From assembly GCA_036260945.1 (NCBI GenBank), contig DATALT010000002.1, forward strand, positions 1 to 64,000: DNA of 64,000 nt. Reading direction: 5' to 3'. Source of the DNA: Candidatus Babeliales bacterium (GTDB lineage Bacteria; Babelota; Babeliae; Babelales; JACPOV01). The number at the start of each line of letters is the position of its first letter. Within the stretch, counting starts at the first letter, position 1. Below, piece after piece: positions 37,549-46,309 of this stretch. Under the pieces are notes generated by a model. That model made no database searches, was not told the origin of the DNA, and saw only the letters and a program-made list of their open reading frames with translations. The translations under genes were made by a program, and so were the position numbers.

Positions 37549-37733
37549 GGGAGGTTCGGTTTCGATTTTGTATGCGTAGTCCTGCTAGGATATTAATGGC
37601 CAAATAACTGTTAAATGATTCACCAAGGCTATTCTTATGCGTACAATGGCAAGCTTTACGACCCATCATGAGCGGTTCGTTACGGTTAACGCCGATCAGT
37701 TAGCATGCTAATTTTCTGCAAAGTTCTATTGCT

Positions 37734-37788
37734 AGAACATAGTATTGGCTATTTTATTGACACATTAAAATAACCAATACTATGTTCT
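37734..37788. repeat. Long inverted repeat overlapping a promoter
   Basis: Arms of 23 bases (37734-37756 and 37766-37788) pair with a single mismatch around a nine-base loop. The loop holds TTGACA and the right arm ends with the -10 TATGTT. No T-run follows, so it is not a standard terminator. It could be an operator, a cruciform or a small mobile-element remnant. Confidence 0.9.
37757..37786 (+). promoter_or_regulatory. Sigma-70 type promoter inside inverted repeat
   Basis: TTGACA (37757-37762), an 18-base spacer and TATGTT (37781-37786) lie 40 bases before the start of the next propeller gene. The layout equals that of the promoter at 36274. Confidence 0.7.
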
Positions 37789-37826
37789 TATCATTATGCG
37801 AAAAATAACTAATCAGAGGATGGATT

Positions 37827-39011
37827 ATGAGAATTGCACAATTATATTTTATTTTTTTTATTGTTGCGCAGCAGTCGTTAATAATCCATACATCCTTTGT
37901 GGGAAGCTTTCAGGAGATTGCGAGTTCGCCATTTTCGGCTGGAACAAATCCAGCTTCATCAGCATTTTCTCCCATAACAACATTCGGCAAGTTATTTGCT
38001 GCGGTTCCAAATTTTGGCAGCGCTAACATATCGACTTATACTGTTGATCAAACAACCGGGTTTCTAACACCAGCTCCTGGTTCGCCTGTTGCATGCGGAA
38101 ATCAACCAACTTATCTTGCATTTTCGCCAATTACCACCGCAGGGAATTTATTCGCAGCAGTTACCAATTTTGCCGATGGCGATATTTCGACTTACTTGGT
38201 TGATCAGAATACGGGCGCGTTTACCCCAATTGCCACAGTTTTCACAGGGACACAACCCTCAGGAGTAGCATTTTCTCCGATCGCATCAGGAAACTTATAC
38301 CTCGCGGTTCCTAATACTGGTTTAGTTTCCAATTTATCAATTTATTCGGTTAATCAAACAACCGGTGCGTTGGCGCTGATTTCCGCATTTAGTATCGGAA
38401 ATACAGCGAAGTTAGTGGCTTGTTCGCCCATAATTGCCACGGGGAATTTACTTGTAGCTGTTGTAAATCAAGGGGATAATACCGTATCAGTTTTCAACAT
38501 TAATCCGGTGTTCAATATTGCTTTTCTGGTTGGCACTTTTGCAACTGGACCATCACCTATTGGAGTAGCTTTTGCGCCTGTACCTCTTACGGGCGGCGAT
38601 TTCTTGGCCGCAGTCACCAATAATGGTGATGGTACGGTAAGTGTTTATTCGGTTAATCAAGCAACCGGTGTGTTTACGCCAATAGGATCACCGGTAGCAG
38701 CGGGATCGGGCGCCAATAACGTAGCTTTTTCTCCGCTGATAGCGGGTGAGCTATTCGCTGCTGTGGTTAACTTCAATAGCTCTAACGTATCGGTATATCA
38801 AGTTGATCGGACGACTGGCTTCTTTACACCCCTTGGCGATTCTCCGTATGCAACCGGTGCTCAACCCGATGGGATAAATTATTCACCGAAGGTGGGCTCA
38901 AAATTTTTTGCTATTACCGGAAATTTTGGGAGTGATGATGCTTCGGTTTTTGAAGTTAGCACGCAAAGTTGCAATGCCCTTACTGTCTATTTGACGATCA
39001 ATCCAAGCTGA
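37827..39011 (+). CDS. Exported beta-propeller protein (paralogue)
   Basis: The 394-residue protein starts after AGAGGATGG and has a signal peptide (residues 1-23). It repeats the same propeller unit as the previous gene (LFAAVTNFADGDISTYLVDQ, GNLYLAVPNTG, VSVYSVNQATGVFTPIG), and the mature N-termini SFVGSFQ(Q/E) are nearly the same. The tail is CNALTVYLTINPS. It has its own promoter, embedded in a long inverted repeat. Tandem duplication of the previous gene is likely. Function unknown. Confidence 0.82.
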   Translation: MRIAQLYFIFFIVAQQSLIIHTSFVGSFQEIASSPFSAGTNPASSAFSPITTFGKLFAAVPNFGSANISTYTVDQTTGFLTPAPGSPVACGNQPTYLAFSPITTAGNLFAAVTNFADGDISTYLVDQNTGAFTPIATVFTGTQPSGVAFSPIASGNLYLAVPNTGLVSNLSIYSVNQTTGALALISAFSIGNTAKLVACSPIIATGNLLVAVVNQGDNTVSVFNINPVFNIAFLVGTFATGPSPIGVAFAPVPLTGGDFLAAVTNNGDGTVSVYSVNQATGVFTPIGSPVAAGSGANNVAFSPLIAGELFAAVVNFNSSNVSVYQVDRTTGFFTPLGDSPYATGAQPDGINYSPKVGSKFFAITGNFGSDDASVFEVSTQSCNALTVYLTINPS

Positions 39012-39078
39012 GCAGTCGAATCTTTTACTGGGAATAATAGTTGCCCCATAACTGTATCTAATAGAAGGAACGGTAGCT

Positions 39079-39489
39079 ATGATGAAAAGAATCTTTGTTT
39101 TTTTATTTCTGTGCTCGCACTCAGGTATTTTTGGCCAGGAAAGCGAGCAGGATATTTTTGATACTGAGTTTAATGACGAGAAAACTGAGCAAGCTTCTGC
39201 ACCGATGTTTCGCACACCTCCTTTTGCACCAATAATTACCGCTATCACTCCTCTGGGTTCTGATCACACAGCAATCATAGATGGTCAAAGCGATCCAGAT
39301 ACGGGAATAATTGTTGTAGATATGGCAACGAACGAAATTATGATGGGAACTTACGCAGATTCGTTAGGTGATTGGTCAGGCCCTGTTGGTGGGCCTGATG
39401 GGAATTATAATGTGATAGCATACGCGTTTAATATTAATGAAGAATATAGCGCTCCTAGCTTTGCAGGTTTTTTCACGATTAGCGCATAA
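39079..39489 (+). CDS. Exported single Ig-like domain protein
   Basis: The 136-residue product has a signal peptide (RIFVFLFLCSHSGIFG), an acidic linker (residues 20-40), then a domain of about 85 residues. Its pattern (AIIDGQSDPDTGIIVVD, then YADSLGDWSGPV, then YNVIAYAFN) resembles the bacterial Ig-like folds repeated in adhesins. Here there is only one copy. It sits among propeller proteins on the same strand, suggesting a surface complex, which is inference. Confidence 0.65.
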   Translation: MMKRIFVFLFLCSHSGIFGQESEQDIFDTEFNDEKTEQASAPMFRTPPFAPIITAITPLGSDHTAIIDGQSDPDTGIIVVDMATNEIMMGTYADSLGDWSGPVGGPDGNYNVIAYAFNINEEYSAPSFAGFFTISA

Positions 39490-39506
39490 AGAGAGGATGC
39501 AAAAAA

Positions 39507-40793
39507 ATGGTGCGATCTTCTGGCACTAAAAAGAATATACTATTCTTATTATTATTATCTATTATAAAGTCTTCTTTGGTGAGTGCGTGTGTCGTACCGA
39601 CCTGTACCCCGCAGCTTCAGATTTGCCAAGTGGCCGCGGATATTAATGCAGGTTTTGGCATAGTTCGTTCACTCGATTGGCAGACAAATTCGGGCGGAGC
39701 GTTGTTGGCTGCAGCTGTTGGTGGTCAAGTAAACGTATATACATTTGATGGCAAGACGCTTACGTTGCAATCTACCATCGTAAATCCTATTGGATCGACA
39801 GTTGAAAGTGTTCGTTGGCTACAAGATAGCAACAATTTCTATTTAGCATTCGGCACAGCGCCCAATTTACCAACTACGCGATCAACGGTTTTCGTTTATG
39901 ATCTTACGACGCCCTCAGCGCCGTCTTTAGTTTCATCGGTGCAGTTGGCAGGAAACGGTGGGATCCATGAGATAAACTGGAATAAGGTACCTTTTGTAAA
40001 CCTTGGGCAAACAGCCTATTTTATTGCGATTGGACGACGAGTAGCTGGGGGTTCTCCTCGCTTAAACGTTGTTTCCTTTAATATAACGACAGCTACTGTT
40101 AGCCTGACTGGCGCAAATGATACTGCAGGGGGAGATGCATACACTGTATCCTGGCTTAATACCGGTGGAAACCGTTATATTGCCTCAGGCCTATCGGGTG
40201 GGGGTGGGGGGCAACCGCCGTCGCGAATAGGTCGCTATCAATTTAATTTGCCAGCAATAACGCTCACACTGCCGCCAACAAACGTTCCTGTTGAGGTATC
40301 ACCAACTAGTTTGGCTCGAGTTAAATGGTTTTCGATTGGCAGTTTACCGTTGCTGGCATCAAGCTATATTTTTGGGGGAACCAATCGGCTGAAAGTTTCA
40401 GAGTTTACTCCACCGGTAACCTTTCAAAACAATCCAATATGCTCAGTTAATCCAACGAGCGCAGCGGGGGGGCCGAGTGCAATCGATATTTTTAGTTTTT
40501 CAGGAAATAATTATATTACCTTAGGTCAAAGCGCAACAGCCGGTAATAGCAGTTTGTTTGTTTACAATTATACACAGCCTGCTGGCGTCGGGCAGTATTG
40601 CCTAGCACTTAGCCAAGCCCGTGGGGACGTTTTTGCTTTGCAATGGACCCAAATTGCAGGCGCGCCGTATCTTGGAATTGGAGGAAGTTTGGCAAATAGC
40701 CCTGGTGATTTCAACTTACGCATTTTTGCTATTGATGATGCATGCGGCGTTCAATGTAATAGCGTGCCAGTTTATATTACTATTAATGGATAA
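39507..40793 (+). CDS. Exported WD40-like beta-propeller protein
   Basis: The 428-residue protein has a signal peptide (KKNILFLLLLSIIKSSLVSA). Its repeats end in GG..NVY.FDGKTLTLQ-type or LLASSYIFGGTNRLKVSEF-type strands, reading as a WD40-like propeller different from the two upstream. It shares the C-terminal tail CNSVPVYITING with them. It starts 17 bases after the Ig-like gene and probably shares its transcript. Its cysteine-rich N-terminus (CVVPTCTPQLQIC) is unusual. Confidence 0.75.
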   Translation: MVRSSGTKKNILFLLLLSIIKSSLVSACVVPTCTPQLQICQVAADINAGFGIVRSLDWQTNSGGALLAAAVGGQVNVYTFDGKTLTLQSTIVNPIGSTVESVRWLQDSNNFYLAFGTAPNLPTTRSTVFVYDLTTPSAPSLVSSVQLAGNGGIHEINWNKVPFVNLGQTAYFIAIGRRVAGGSPRLNVVSFNITTATVSLTGANDTAGGDAYTVSWLNTGGNRYIASGLSGGGGGQPPSRIGRYQFNLPAITLTLPPTNVPVEVSPTSLARVKWFSIGSLPLLASSYIFGGTNRLKVSEFTPPVTFQNNPICSVNPTSAAGGPSAIDIFSFSGNNYITLGQSATAGNSSLFVYNYTQPAGVGQYCLALSQARGDVFALQWTQIAGAPYLGIGGSLANSPGDFNLRIFAIDDACGVQCNSVPVYITING

Positions 40794-40937
40794 GATTAAT
40801 TTTCACGGCGGCTATATATACTTGCAGAGCTTAAATTTTCTAAGAGCTATTCTTACACTTAGTCGAACCATAATTATTGTACTCAACTTAGATCTTATGT
40901 CAGCATTGCTCATATGGGTTACTTTACCTAGCGATAA

Positions 40938-41837
40938 GTGAAGATGAATATCAAAAAGTATTTTGCGTTCTGTTTCGTAGTTCCTGCTTATGGGAGTATT
41001 TCTATTGTCTATAACTTGCGCGTAGCTGAGACCTCGAAGCATCGCGGTTTGGAAAGTTTTTTTAAAAAACCTTCATTTGGTATATTCACACCGTTTGGCA
41101 CGTTTCGAGAGAAATATAATGGTGTGCATCATAGCGCAGGGGGCGGTCTTTTTACGCTCCTCTATTCTCCCGAAAGATATTATTTACGAGTCGATGCCGC
41201 ATTTGCTCGCGTCTCATCTCACGATCGCAGCATTCATTTTGCTCGCACGCAAGGAGATGATGTGCTTTTTTCTGGTGGATACAGCCCCAGAACTTCAAAA
41301 AAATCAAAGCTCACCATTTCAGGCCTTTTTGGCATTCCAACTCATAAAGATACAAGTTTGGAATTTGTTCAATTTGGGTATGGACATTTTGGGTTGGGGG
41401 CTCAAGTAGATGGCACCTATTTTTTTTCAACTAATAGAAACCATACGTTTCGTTGGGCTACACGTTTGATACATTTTTTTCCTCGAAACGTTGAGGCACG
41501 GATGGGTGACCAGCGGGAACGTTTTAATTATGGCATCGGCAACTTAGCAGATATTTTTTTGGCGCTGCATATGATCAGAAAACTTCATAGTATGGAAGCT
41601 GGCTACGATGCATCATTCTTTTTTAATGCAAAAATCTTCCCCCACTTTGAAGATGCAATAAAAAGGGCTAACTATATTCGCAACAGTTTTTACGGAATTT
41701 ATAAATACCGTTTTTTTATTGGGAATGTTGCTAGTTATATTGCGTGCGCATTATCATACGGGTTTGAACCAACGCCAAAAACTGTTGGCAATAAGCGAGT
41801 CATCACCACCTGGGCTTCATGGGGTATTAATTTTTAA
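40938..41837 (+). CDS. Predicted outer-membrane beta-barrel protein
   Basis: The 299-residue product (GTG at 40938; ATG at 40944 is an equal candidate) has a hydrophobic N-terminus (KYFAFCFVVPAYGSISIVY) and strand-like segments throughout (FGYGHFGLGAQVDGTYFF, EAGYDASFFFNA, YIACALSYGF). It ends TWASWGINF, with the terminal phenylalanine expected of BAM clients. The plus-strand region 40794-40937 before it is non-coding. No family is recognised. Confidence 0.65.
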   Translation: MKMNIKKYFAFCFVVPAYGSISIVYNLRVAETSKHRGLESFFKKPSFGIFTPFGTFREKYNGVHHSAGGGLFTLLYSPERYYLRVDAAFARVSSHDRSIHFARTQGDDVLFSGGYSPRTSKKSKLTISGLFGIPTHKDTSLEFVQFGYGHFGLGAQVDGTYFFSTNRNHTFRWATRLIHFFPRNVEARMGDQRERFNYGIGNLADIFLALHMIRKLHSMEAGYDASFFFNAKIFPHFEDAIKRANYIRNSFYGIYKYRFFIGNVASYIACALSYGFEPTPKTVGNKRVITTWASWGINF

Positions 41838-41851
41838 AAATATCTCGAAAC

Positions 41852-42559
41852 ATGAGGAAAAAAATGCCACAAACGCCGCATATTGAAAAACATTTTACTG
41901 CAAGCGATACGGTACGAGATATTGTTATAGGAATGTCTGATGGATTGACGGTTCCATTCGCTTTGGCAGCCGGCCTTTCTGGAGCAGTTGATTCGACAGG
42001 CATTGTAATAACTGCAGGGCTTGCAGAAATGGCAGCCGGCTCGATAGCGATGGGATTAGGAGGCTACTTAGCAGCCAAAAGTGATGCTGAACATTATGCG
42101 ACCGAAGAAATTCGTGAGTACAGTGAAATTGAGAAGATGGCAGAGGTGGAGAAGCTCGAAGTAACAAAAATACTTATGGATTACGGCCTTACATCGGATC
42201 AAGGATTGGCTATTGTAGAGGCTCTCAGCAAGCGGCCCAAAGATTACGTCGATTTTATGATGCGGTTCGAGCTCGGCCTTGAAAAACCGAACCCAACGCG
42301 CGCATTCAAGAGTGCGATTACGATTGCATTGGCATATATCGCCGGCGGTCTGGTTCCGCTATTGCCTTACATATTGATGAGTAGCGCGAAAAAAGCGTTG
42401 CCTGTTTCTGCTATTTGTACACTTATAGCGTTGTTTATTTTTGGTTACGTTAAAGGGCGTTTTACAAGCCTTCGTCCTGTTCGTGGCGCAATTCAAACCA
42501 CACTTATTGGAGCATTAGCAGCAACAGCGGCTTTCATTATCGCTCGCTTAGTAGGATAA
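41852..42559 (+). CDS. VIT1/CCC1-family iron/manganese transporter
   Basis: VIT/CCC1 proteins move Fe2+ or Mn2+ across membranes. The 235-residue protein shows the family's first helix (VRDIVIGMSDGLTVPFALAAGL), the second helix EMAAGSIAMGLGGYLAAKS, a cytoplasmic metal-binding loop rich in Glu (EEIREYSEIEKMAEVEKLE), and three C-terminal helices. Direction of transport in bacteria is generally out of the cytoplasm, though this is unproven here. A cysteine-rich small protein gene follows by 74 bases. Confidence 0.92.
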   Translation: MRKKMPQTPHIEKHFTASDTVRDIVIGMSDGLTVPFALAAGLSGAVDSTGIVITAGLAEMAAGSIAMGLGGYLAAKSDAEHYATEEIREYSEIEKMAEVEKLEVTKILMDYGLTSDQGLAIVEALSKRPKDYVDFMMRFELGLEKPNPTRAFKSAITIALAYIAGGLVPLLPYILMSSAKKALPVSAICTLIALFIFGYVKGRFTSLRPVRGAIQTTLIGALAATAAFIIARLVG

Positions 42560-42633
42560 GTGGACGTGAATCCGAATGAATTATTTGGTAAATGTGATAA
42601 GTGATAGTGATCTTTAATCATAAAGGAGTAGTT

Positions 42634-42798
42634 ATGGAAAACGGATCAAAAACATGCAAATCATGTATGCAGAAATGCGCCAGCTGCAAAAATAAAAAAG
42701 GAACATGCGAAAAAGCTGGAAAGGGCGGATGCAAGCCGTGCGATTCAGATTGCGAAAGTTGCTCAACGTGTTCTGATTGCCAAGATTGTGATGAGTAA
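42634..42798 (+). CDS. Small cysteine-rich metallothionein-like protein
   Basis: AAAGGAG precedes the ATG at 42634, giving 54 residues with 12 cysteines, mostly as CxxC pairs (CKSC, CASC, CKPC, CSTC, CQDC). This spacing is like metallothioneins and other metal-thiolate proteins. No aromatic core is present. It lies directly after the VIT-type transporter gene, suggesting a joint role in metal handling, which is inference. A bidirectional terminator follows. Confidence 0.75.
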   Translation: MENGSKTCKSCMQKCASCKNKKGTCEKAGKGGCKPCDSDCESCSTCSDCQDCDE

Positions 42799-42824
42799 AA
42801 TTAATATTTAAAAATTATATCTTC

Positions 42825-42858
42825 AATAAAAGCGTCATGTTTACATGGTGCTTTTATT
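42825..42858. terminator. Bidirectional terminator
   Basis: AATAAAAGC (42825-42833) pairs with GCTTTTATT (42850-42858) around an inner CATG-type stem. It lies between the convergent stops at 42798 and 42877. Confidence 0.7.
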
Positions 42859-42876
42859 AGACAGCTAACTCTTACT

Positions 42877-43308
42877 TTATTCATCAAAAAAATTTTTTTT
42901 GCGCATTTTTTTCACCTCGCTCCGCTTTCTTTTTACTTGCACGCGAGCCTCTTTAGCTGTTTTGGAAGCGCGGGTTGCTCTTCTCTTTTTAGGAACATGA
43001 AGCGCTTTTTGGATAATGTTAGCAAGTTGCGAAAGCGCGAGTTCTTTATTTTGTTGTTGGCTACGCGTCGCGCTGCTATGAATTATTAAATCGCCTTCCG
43101 CTGTGAGGCGTGATTGTAAATTTTCAACGATCAGCGTTTTTAATTCATCAGAAAATGCGGTGGAATTTTTTACATTCCAGCGAACAGTAATACGAGTTTC
43201 TGTTTTATTAACATGTTGCCCGCCAGCGCCTCCGGATCTGCTGGTAGTAATTTCTAGTTCATGCTCGGGGATAATAATTCCGTTTTTGATCAGCACATCG
43301 TTTTTCAT
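42877..43308 (-). CDS. arfB: Ribosome rescue factor ArfB (YaeJ-type GGQ hydrolase)
   Basis: ArfB frees stalled ribosomes by hydrolysing peptidyl-tRNA. The 143-residue protein has the GGQ loop at residues 29-31 within SRSGGAGGQHVNK. A strongly basic C-terminal tail (KKRRATRASKTAKEARVQVK onward) inserts into the empty mRNA channel in the family. The codon-recognition domain of true release factors is missing, as expected. It is convergent with the metallothionein-like gene. Confidence 0.94.
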   Translation of the reverse strand: MKNDVLIKNGIIIPEHELEITTSRSGGAGGQHVNKTETRITVRWNVKNSTAFSDELKTLIVENLQSRLTAEGDLIIHSSATRSQQQNKELALSQLANIIQKALHVPKKRRATRASKTAKEARVQVKRKRSEVKKMRKKNFFDE

Positions 43309-43418
43309 AATTGTTCAGAGGATTTCCAGAAAAATTAACTCTATCTATAATCTATCTTTTTTTTTAATGTATAAAACAGTGAGTCATAAAATAAACCAAA
43401 TAGTTGAAAATAATAATC

Positions 43419-44036
43419 ATGGAAAATCGAAAAATAACCCTAGTAGGTGGATTGATAGTTTTAGCAACAGGAATCATAATGGCAAAAACACAAGAAGCTC
43501 CATATACCGTTATTTCAAAAGATGAGAGCGTAGAGATACGAAGGTACGAACCACTTATTACCGCGTATGTGGAAGTTTCTGGGGAGAGAAAAGAAGCAAT
43601 CAATGAAGGTTTTCGTCTTTTGGCAGATTTTATTTTTGGTAATAATACGAGTCGCAAGCAGATTGCAATGACAGCTCCTGTGATTCAACAAAAATCTGAG
43701 AAAATAGCAATGACGGCACCGGTTATGCAGCAAAAGGGCGATGGAAACTGGCGAATTACGTTCGTTATGCCTGCACATTTTACGCTTGAGACGCTCCCGA
43801 AGCCAAATAATAACCAAGTGAGGATTGAGAAGGGAAAAGAAAAAAAAGTTATCGTGATTACTTTTTCGGGGCGCGGCTCAGAAACTAACATTGAAAATCA
43901 TTTGAAAGAGTTAAGATCATATATAGAAAAAAATCGTGTTAAGATTGTGGGTGAGCCAATTTTTGCTTTTTATAATCCACCATGGACGCTCCCATTTTGG
44001 CGACGTAATGAGATTATGTTTTTATTAGCAGATTAA
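43419..44036 (+). CDS. SOUL family heme-binding protein
   Basis: The 205-residue protein (ATG at 43419; a TTG at 43404 is unlikely) has a hydrophobic N-terminus (residues 5-22) serving as signal or anchor. It then shows the SOUL hallmarks: APYTVISKDESVEIRRYEP, FRLLADFIFGNN, and duplicated IAMTAPV motifs. NPPWTLPFWRRNEIMF closes the chain. SOUL/HBP proteins bind heme or tetrapyrroles. Such genes are common in plants and animals and patchy in bacteria. It is divergent from arfB. Confidence 0.93.
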   Translation: MENRKITLVGGLIVLATGIIMAKTQEAPYTVISKDESVEIRRYEPLITAYVEVSGERKEAINEGFRLLADFIFGNNTSRKQIAMTAPVIQQKSEKIAMTAPVMQQKGDGNWRITFVMPAHFTLETLPKPNNNQVRIEKGKEKKVIVITFSGRGSETNIENHLKELRSYIEKNRVKIVGEPIFAFYNPPWTLPFWRRNEIMFLLAD

Positions 44037-44049
44037 AACAGTTTTGCCA

Positions 44050-45114
44050 TTAGCCAAAAAAATCTTTGCATCGTTCCAGAAGGCGCTCAAATTCATGATG
44101 GTTCTCAGTGAGTGAATCCTGACCGCGAATAAATGTAATACCTAAAATGCCATCTTCTTTCGGTGCAAAATAAATCAATTCATCGCGCGGGAGTCCTTTA
44201 AGGCTCATTTGAACTACTTTTACATTGATCATATATTGAAGATCACTCAAATTTGTTTGATTTTTTAACGTGATTAAATGGCCTTGGACCGGAACAATTC
44301 TTTTGTCATCAGTAAGTTTTCGTGCACCCAGACCCGCACAATTGAAGATAATTTCCTCAGGAAGATCATCTAAACGATCAACATGCACATTTTCGATTTT
44401 GATATTTAGCTCTTTTATCATGCGCTCAAATTCACCCATGATGATCGAGGAATTAATAAAAATCGTTTTATATTCGATTGCTTGAAATTTCTTACCATTA
44501 TTAAAATCCACGATAACGTGTTGCGGTAATTCAATCAGTCCTTGCTCAATGTAGGGTGCAAACCCAGGATCTATATCAAGCCCGTAATAAGCGGGCAGTA
44601 ATTTTGGGCCAGCCTTAATAAATGGGTGCATACCGCGAGCGATATCTAAATATTCTTTATATGATTCGATGCCGCGCTGCAAAAAAATCGATCGTTCATG
44701 CGCTGTAGAAGATTTGCGTGGTCGAGGAAAGAAAAATCCCGCTGCTTTATACGATGCAATACTGTGCACTTGATCGGCAATAATGCGCACCTTAAATCCA
44801 AGTAAGGTTAATTTTATTGCGGTCAATAATCCATAACACCCAGCGCCTACAATAGCAATTGATTTGTTTTTAAAAAAAGAATGCAGATTCAATTCATTTT
44901 TAAATTGACGAATCGATTCGTTTACGCACCCAAAAAGAAATGTCCATCCTGCTCCTCCTTGGCCGTAATTATGACAAACAAGTTTGTTATTAAGTAACTG
45001 AACAGAAGTTTCAAAAATACGTTCGCGGTGCGCACGAATGCATACAATTCTTTCTTTAATATATTCGGCCGAAATTTTTGGAGGAGTCAGATAAACGGTT
45101 TTTATAGTATTCAA
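44050..45114 (-). CDS. D-amino acid oxidase-type FAD-dependent oxidoreductase
   Basis: The 354-residue protein has the FAD dinucleotide fold SIAIVGAGCYGLLTAIKLTLLGFKV near residue 77. It continues with the DAO-type block AAGFFFPRP and IIFNCAGLGARKLTDDKRIVPVQGHLI. The expected C-terminal contact for FAD is present as LGITFIRGQDSL. The first 70 residues are extra relative to standard DAAO. DAAO enzymes oxidise D-amino acids to imino acids, producing H2O2; the substrate here is not established. Its stop lies 13 bases from the SOUL stop. Confidence 0.82.
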   Translation of the reverse strand: MNTIKTVYLTPPKISAEYIKERIVCIRAHRERIFETSVQLLNNKLVCHNYGQGGAGWTFLFGCVNESIRQFKNELNLHSFFKNKSIAIVGAGCYGLLTAIKLTLLGFKVRIIADQVHSIASYKAAGFFFPRPRKSSTAHERSIFLQRGIESYKEYLDIARGMHPFIKAGPKLLPAYYGLDIDPGFAPYIEQGLIELPQHVIVDFNNGKKFQAIEYKTIFINSSIIMGEFERMIKELNIKIENVHVDRLDDLPEEIIFNCAGLGARKLTDDKRIVPVQGHLITLKNQTNLSDLQYMINVKVVQMSLKGLPRDELIYFAPKEDGILGITFIRGQDSLTENHHEFERLLERCKDFFG

Positions 45115-45207
45115 ACGATAAATGCATGGTTTTTGGGAAAAAATAAATTATGATAAACTATAACACAGATATCTCAAGAAAAAATGCATTCTACTTTAAG
45201 GAATTAA

Positions 45208-45654
45208 ATGAATTATACATTCATGCCAATAGCTATTTTTGTTTTTTTTGTTTCCAACTTCGCGCAAACAATGGAAAAAAAAGAGGCACAATTGCCCGAA
45301 ACGCAGCTTTGTGCTCAAATTTTGTTTTGGCCAGCACAGGATGAATTACATTTCTCTAAAACGCCAATGGTTAAATTTACTAAGTTAAGCATCCCAAAAA
45401 CTTTTGCTGAATTAAAAAAAGAAATAGCTCAGAAAGTTATTTGTAGCGAAGATATAGATCAGATCACAGTTCATAATAATAACGTAAAACTTGATAATCC
45501 CGAGATGATTGATTCTTTTGAGAAATTTCTTGCTCATAAAAGAGCGTGCAAGAAAATGGTTATGGGTAATTTGAAAGCAATAACTTTTCTTCAATTATTT
45601 GTCTACGATAAAAATAGAGTGGAGTATGACAAAGATCTTTGCGCAAAACTTTAA
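45208..45654 (+). CDS. Exported small protein of unrecognised family (paralogue 1)
   Basis: The 148-residue product begins after AAGGAAT and has a signal peptide (MNYTFMPIAIFVFFVSNFAQT). It is clearly related to the gene at 49647: shared blocks are ILFW..Q, KTP..KF..L.IP.TF.ELK..IA..V, DNPE.I..FEKF and LQLFVYDKNRVEY. I recognise no domain. The alternating strand-helix-strand texture might be ubiquitin-like, but that is a guess. It is followed by a perfect nine-bp hairpin. Confidence 0.65.
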   Translation: MNYTFMPIAIFVFFVSNFAQTMEKKEAQLPETQLCAQILFWPAQDELHFSKTPMVKFTKLSIPKTFAELKKEIAQKVICSEDIDQITVHNNNVKLDNPEMIDSFEKFLAHKRACKKMVMGNLKAITFLQLFVYDKNRVEYDKDLCAKL

Positions 45655-45657
45655 TAA

Positions 45658-45678
45658 AACGACATCTCGGATGTCGTT
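45658..45678 (+). terminator. Short perfect hairpin
   Basis: AACGACATC pairs exactly with GATGTCGTT around TCG, four bases after the stop codon at 45654. There is only a weak T-run (GTTAATT), so termination is uncertain. Confidence 0.45.
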
Positions 45679-45700
45679 AATTCAATCATGGAGTTAGATT

Positions 45701-46309
45701 ATGATGCGGAATAATAAATTAATTTTTACTATTTTTATCTTCTTGTCGTTCTATCAGCCTTATTCGTTGGGTAAGGAAATGCCAATCGTGCTCCTTGTTC
45801 TTGGCAGTGAGCGCAAAAAAAGAATGGCTGAGCCGCTTTCAAAAGCGATTGCAGCGCTCGTCGATAAATCAAAAGTGAATCTGCGTATTGTCGATTTACA
45901 AGAATACGCTCTTCCTTTTATTGATCTTCAAAATCCGCAAAGAGATGAAAATATGAAGCGATGGGCGCGTGAAGTGCAGGATGCGGATGCGCTTATTCTG
46001 TTAATTCCAAATTATAATGATGGCTATTCGGCTACCATTAAAAATGCGATCGACGTACTTGTTGATGAGGGAAAGAATAAAATCGCTGGCTTAATTAGTT
46101 ATGCTGGTGGCTACGGTAGCACAAATCCGATCACAAGTTTATCGCCGTGCCTTAAATCAATCGGTATTGAACCACTTGCCGATTCGTACGTGGTCATACC
46201 ATTTATTTCGAGTGTTCTTACAGGCGATAATACATTTAAAAAAAATGAAGTAAGCGATGAAATAAAAAAAATGTTATTGAATATGTATAAAAAATTAGGA
46301 GTCGCATGA
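45701..46309 (+). CDS. Exported NADPH-dependent FMN reductase-like (flavodoxin fold) protein
   Basis: The 202-residue protein has a signal peptide (KLIFTIFIFLSFYQPYSLG), which is unexpected for this fold. The fold's strand-loop pattern follows: LLVLGSERKKRMAEPLSKAI, then LRIVDLQEYALPFID, then ADALILLIPNYNDGYSATIKNAID. LISYAGGYG comes last. The phosphate loop GSERKKRMAE differs from the usual GS.R..S.. binding loop, so flavin binding needs proof. The stop overlaps the next start by four bases (46306-46309). Confidence 0.75.
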   Translation: MMRNNKLIFTIFIFLSFYQPYSLGKEMPIVLLVLGSERKKRMAEPLSKAIAALVDKSKVNLRIVDLQEYALPFIDLQNPQRDENMKRWAREVQDADALILLIPNYNDGYSATIKNAIDVLVDEGKNKIAGLISYAGGYGSTNPITSLSPCLKSIGIEPLADSYVVIPFISSVLTGDNTFKKNEVSDEIKKMLLNMYKKLGVA

